This document shows positions 7,419 through 9,461 of a stretch of DNA of 9,461 nucleotides, one piece after another; the first letter of the stretch is position 1, and every line of letters starts with the position of its first letter. This DNA comes from Nitrospirota bacterium (GTDB taxonomy: Bacteria; Nitrospirota; Nitrospiria; Nitrospirales; UBA8639). A program made the position numbers and the translations under genes. Where the stretch lies: contig CP070628.1 in NCBI GenBank assembly GCA_020355985.1, positions 933,298-942,758 on the forward strand. The letters run 5' to 3'. The notes under the pieces are model-generated. The model did no database searches. It saw nothing but the letters and a program-made list of their open reading frames with translations, and was not told the origin of the DNA.

Positions 7419-7610
7419 GTTGAAAGTCAATCACATCACCGTTTATTCATACACGAAGGATACACCTCAACTCTAAAGTGAAAATTAAACACAGATTAGA
7501 ATTGCTTAAGATTTAGAAGGATCGAACAGGAGGGAGTAGTATTAAAAAAACAAGAAACTACGAATACCAGGATTCTTTGGAAACTATTGAATCTGACTGG
7601 GGGAAGCACA

Positions 7611-7645
7611 GCCACCAGAGAACAATCTGCTAGTTTTCTGGTGGC
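7611..7645 (-). terminator. Strong hairpin after the CBS-protein gene
   Basis: GCCACCAGAGAAC (7611-7623) pairs with GTTTTCTGGTGGC (7633-7645) over 13 bp with one G-T wobble and a 9-base loop. It begins 18 bases beyond the stop of the minus-strand CBS-protein gene and is the best inverted repeat I found. Its minus-strand 3' flank (TGTGCTTCCCCC) lacks a good T-run, while the plus-strand flank (CTTTATCTT) is T-rich although no plus-strand gene precedes it. It may act as a terminator, an RNA 3' end protector, or both. Confidence 0.55.
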
Positions 7646-7663
7646 CTTTATCTTCGTTGACGA

Positions 7664-8431
7664 TTACACGACGCCAGAATAGTAGCGAAGGACGTCGGAG
7701 ACGGATACGACACCGACAATTCGGCCACTTTCTATCACAGCCAAATGTCGAGTACCGCGTTCTTTCATGAGGCGGACGGCTTCAACAATCGGATCGCTAG
7801 TCTCAATGGTTACAAGGGGTTCTCGCATACAGGTTTTGACCGTCGTCGTAGTGGCATCGGTCCCAGAGGCCACCACCTCACTCGTCAATTCAGTTTCCGA
7901 AATGGAGCCAATATATTCATCTCCGCTTTGAACCAACAAGGAGCCAATCTTCCACTTTTGTAAACATTGCCCAGCCTCACGGAGGGTGGCATCCAAAGAA
8001 ATCGAACGAACCGTGCCGGCCATAAAATCGGAGACACGTGGTCCAGTATTTGTCCGCTTCCTAGTTGCTTGAGCTAATGAAGCTCGACGCCCTTCTAAAT
8101 CTGCAATGGCGCTTTCCAGAACACGGAGTCGTTGACGAATGGTTTCTCGTTGAGATTGGGAATCGGTACCTTCTGGAGCTTCATCAGGGAGATTCATCAG
8201 GCCAGCTGCTTCACCAACTTCGGCATATTCATAGGTATCCAATAAATGCGAAGAACTTCCAAAGGCTTCAGCCAACAGGTCTTCGGTCACGGCATCGAAC
8301 TCGTTTAAGGTTTCTGCTGATGGTTCGGTCATCAAATGTTTTTTCAGGACATCCAACTGCTGGCGCAGTCGGTGGATATCCTGATCTAACGACTGAGCTC
8401 GATCTGTTTTGGTCACCGACGGAGATTCCAT
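7664..8431 (-). CDS. Coiled-coil protein with a C-terminal CBS domain pair
   Basis: The 255-residue protein has no signal peptide or membrane segment, so it is probably cytoplasmic. The N-terminal half is helical and charged, with likely coiled coils at about 12-36 and 92-122. Between them a compact stretch, LLDTYEYAEVGEAAGLMNLP (63-82), resembles nothing I can name. The C-terminal half is a Bateman module: CBS1 about 134-190 (VSDFMAGTVRSISLDATLRE, then GSLLVQSGDEYIGSISETEL) and CBS2 about 198-253 (PLVTIETSDPIVEAVRLM, then HLAVIESGRIVGVVSVSDV). Such pairs bind adenosine nucleotides, NAD-type ligands or Mg-ATP and switch a partner. No effector domain is fused, so it likely acts through oligomerisation or binding to another protein. 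A good AGGAGG four bases before the ATG fixes the start. It lies 161 bases downstream of mgtE, which also carries CBS domains; a shared role in magnesium or energy sensing is only inference. Confidence 0.82.
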   Translation of the reverse strand: MESPSVTKTDRAQSLDQDIHRLRQQLDVLKKHLMTEPSAETLNEFDAVTEDLLAEAFGSSSHLLDTYEYAEVGEAAGLMNLPDEAPEGTDSQSQRETIRQRLRVLESAIADLEGRRASLAQATRKRTNTGPRVSDFMAGTVRSISLDATLREAGQCLQKWKIGSLLVQSGDEYIGSISETELTSEVVASGTDATTTTVKTCMREPLVTIETSDPIVEAVRLMKERGTRHLAVIESGRIVGVVSVSDVLRYYSGVV

Positions 8432-8435
8432 AAAG

Positions 8436-8441
8436 CCTCCT
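8436..8441 (-). promoter_or_regulatory. Shine-Dalgarno of the CBS-protein gene
   Basis: On the minus strand AGGAGG sits four bases before the ATG at 8431, inside the longer match AGAGGAGG. The spacing is slightly short but the match is near perfect, so it supports the chosen start. Confidence 0.7.
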
Positions 8442-8592
8442 CTGCTAGAGAGATAAAAAGGACTTTGATCCTACCCGACACCTTGAACGTAGGCAACCCA
8501 AATGAACATAAAAAATACAGTTGAACCCCTGTGAAATGACCCGAGCTGGATCTAGGATATTATTAGAGAAAAATACGTGAACCGGTGTTTAA

Positions 8593-9461
8593 TTAGGTTT
8601 CCAACAAACCAGAGAGAAGAGTGGCAAGACCAAGGAAGCTAAAAAATCCTACAACATCGGTGACCGTGGTAAGAACTATAGAAGAGGATTGAGCAGGGTC
8701 TTGCTTCATGGCTTTTAAGCCAATGGGAATTATGGCTCCAGATAATCCAGCAATCACCATTGAAATCACCATCGATAAACCAATGATGAGGGTTAAGCCC
8801 AAGGACTGGCTCCAGAGTGCCACAGCCAAACAGGCCATCGCAGAGACCGCCAATCCATTCAAAAAAGCCACGTAGACTTCCTTTCCACTAACACGCAACC
8901 ATTGAGAAGGTCGAATATCTCGCAAGGCCAAACCCCGAATCACGACAGCCAACGATTGTGCGCCCGTATTCCCGGATTGCCCCGCCACCACGGGGAGCAA
9001 GACCGCCAGGGCCGTAAATTTAGCAATCGTTCCTTCAAACATTCCTACAACGAACGCCGCTAAAAAGGCTGTTACCAAATTTAACTGAAGCCAAGGTAAT
9101 CGCTTTCGAACGGAAAACCATACCGGCGAAAGGGCTCGTTCGTCCTTGTTGGCCCCTACCATTGTTTGAAGATCCGCCGTGGCATCTTCTTGACTCGCTT
9201 TGATGATGTCTTCATTTCGAATGACCCCTAAAAGACGATCATCCAAATCTACAACGGGAATAGTAAAAAAATGTCGTTCCTTAAATAATTCGACAATTTC
9301 TTCTCGGGATTCTAATGGGTGAATAGTCGGTAAATCGCGACTCATTACAGCTTGCAATTTTTCTTCGGGGTCCACGAGCAACAAGTCGCGAATAGAAAAA
9401 TTCCCAACCAGCTTCTGGTTGCGATCAATCACATACATATCATGAACATCCTTTTGCGCAC
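8593..9461 (-). CDS. mgtE: Magnesium channel MgtE, C-terminal part (5' end beyond the window)
   Basis: The frame is open to the right edge: seven codons (AQKDVHD) precede the first in-window Met at 9438, so this is an interior start and the N-terminal part is missing. About 288 of a usual ~450 residues are present. In order from the in-window Met, they are the end of CBS1 (MYVIDRNQKLVGNFSIRDLL), CBS2 (about 33-85, MSRDLPTIHPL to LLGVIRNEDII), a linking helix, then five membrane segments from about residue 113 to the end. Signature positions are kept: GQSGNTGAQSLAVVIRGLAL in the second membrane segment region, and TTVTDVVGF in the last helix with the Asp expected to bind Mg2+ in the pore. MgtE is an inner-membrane Mg2+ channel that closes when its cytoplasmic domains bind Mg2+. 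Any riboswitch or promoter would lie outside the window. The gene reads toward the CBS-protein gene. Confidence 0.95.
   Translation of the reverse strand, partial: AQKDVHDMYVIDRNQKLVGNFSIRDLLLVDPEEKLQAVMSRDLPTIHPLESREEIVELFKERHFFTIPVVDLDDRLLGVIRNEDIIKASQEDATADLQTMVGANKDERALSPVWFSVRKRLPWLQLNLVTAFLAAFVVGMFEGTIAKFTALAVLLPVVAGQSGNTGAQSLAVVIRGLALRDIRPSQWLRVSGKEVYVAFLNGLAVSAMACLAVALWSQSLGLTLIIGLSMVISMVIAGLSGAIIPIGLKAMKQDPAQSSSIVLTTVTDVVGFFSFLGLATLLSGLLET

Noticed and set aside
7051..7476. A 141-codon plus-strand frame antisense to the htrA 5' end
   Set aside because: It mirrors the coding bias of htrA, has no ribosome site and gives a low-complexity, unrecognisable translation.
7435..7610. Promoter search upstream of htrA, including an envelope-stress sigma type
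   Set aside because: Candidate boxes such as TTAAGC-16-TAATTT match only about half of the consensus, and no sigma-E-like pair is evident.
8065..8433. A 122-codon plus-strand frame antisense to the CBS-protein gene
   Set aside because: The opposite strand encodes a clear CBS protein with a good ribosome site; this frame has neither a family match nor a start signal.
8509..8532. Possible terminator between mgtE and the CBS-protein gene (ACAG/CTGT stem followed by a T-run on the minus strand)
   Set aside because: The stem is only 4 bp, too weak to claim, although the T-run is real.
1..9461. CRISPR arrays, tRNA genes, insertion sequences or long direct repeats
   Set aside because: Reading both strands I found no regularly spaced repeats, no tRNA-like cloverleaf, no transposase and no terminal inverted repeats.

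Overview
The window looks like chromosomal DNA from a Gram-negative bacterium of moderate GC content. The evidence is an exported retropepsin-like protease, a periplasmic HtrA protease with a membrane anchor, and a GlgE-type alpha-glucan gene. A Nitrospirota (Nitrospira-like) host would fit the gene mix, but that is a guess from gene content. The sequence contains no rRNA or other taxonomic marker. I see no phage, insertion sequence, tRNA, rRNA or CRISPR array.

Left, plus strand (about 1-3182): a possible tail of an upstream gene is followed by a tight three-gene cluster. It encodes an exported retropepsin-like aspartic protease (RimB / 'ATP-dependent zinc protease' family), a membrane protein with a degenerate transglutaminase-like domain plus about seven membrane helices, and a RimK-related ATP-grasp ligase. 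This trio recurs in bacteria and is predicted to make and cleave an amide- or peptide-linked product under control of a membrane sensor. Its substrate is not visible here.

Middle, plus strand (3183-5818): an intact glgE (maltose-1-phosphate maltosyltransferase) lies directly behind the wreck of a gene for a trehalose synthase-maltokinase fusion (treS-mak). Only the first ~84 and last ~41 codons of the wreck remain. They are joined by a large internal deletion and carry two opposite single-base frameshifts and a nonsense codon. In the normal pathway TreS makes maltose from trehalose, maltokinase makes maltose-1-phosphate, and GlgE adds the maltosyl unit to alpha-glucan. The local supply arm is therefore dead, and the intact glgE must depend on another treS-mak copy, on a GlgM-type route, or be idle.

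Right, minus strand (5890-9461): reading right to left there are the C-terminal two thirds of an MgtE magnesium channel, cut by the window edge, then a coiled-coil protein with a CBS domain pair, then an HtrA/DegP-family serine protease with two PDZ domains. The two complete minus-strand genes have strong Shine-Dalgarno sequences, whereas the four intact plus-strand genes have weak or no recognisable ones. glgE and htrA converge on a short gap with a weak hairpin that could serve both, and a strong 13-bp hairpin follows the CBS-protein gene.
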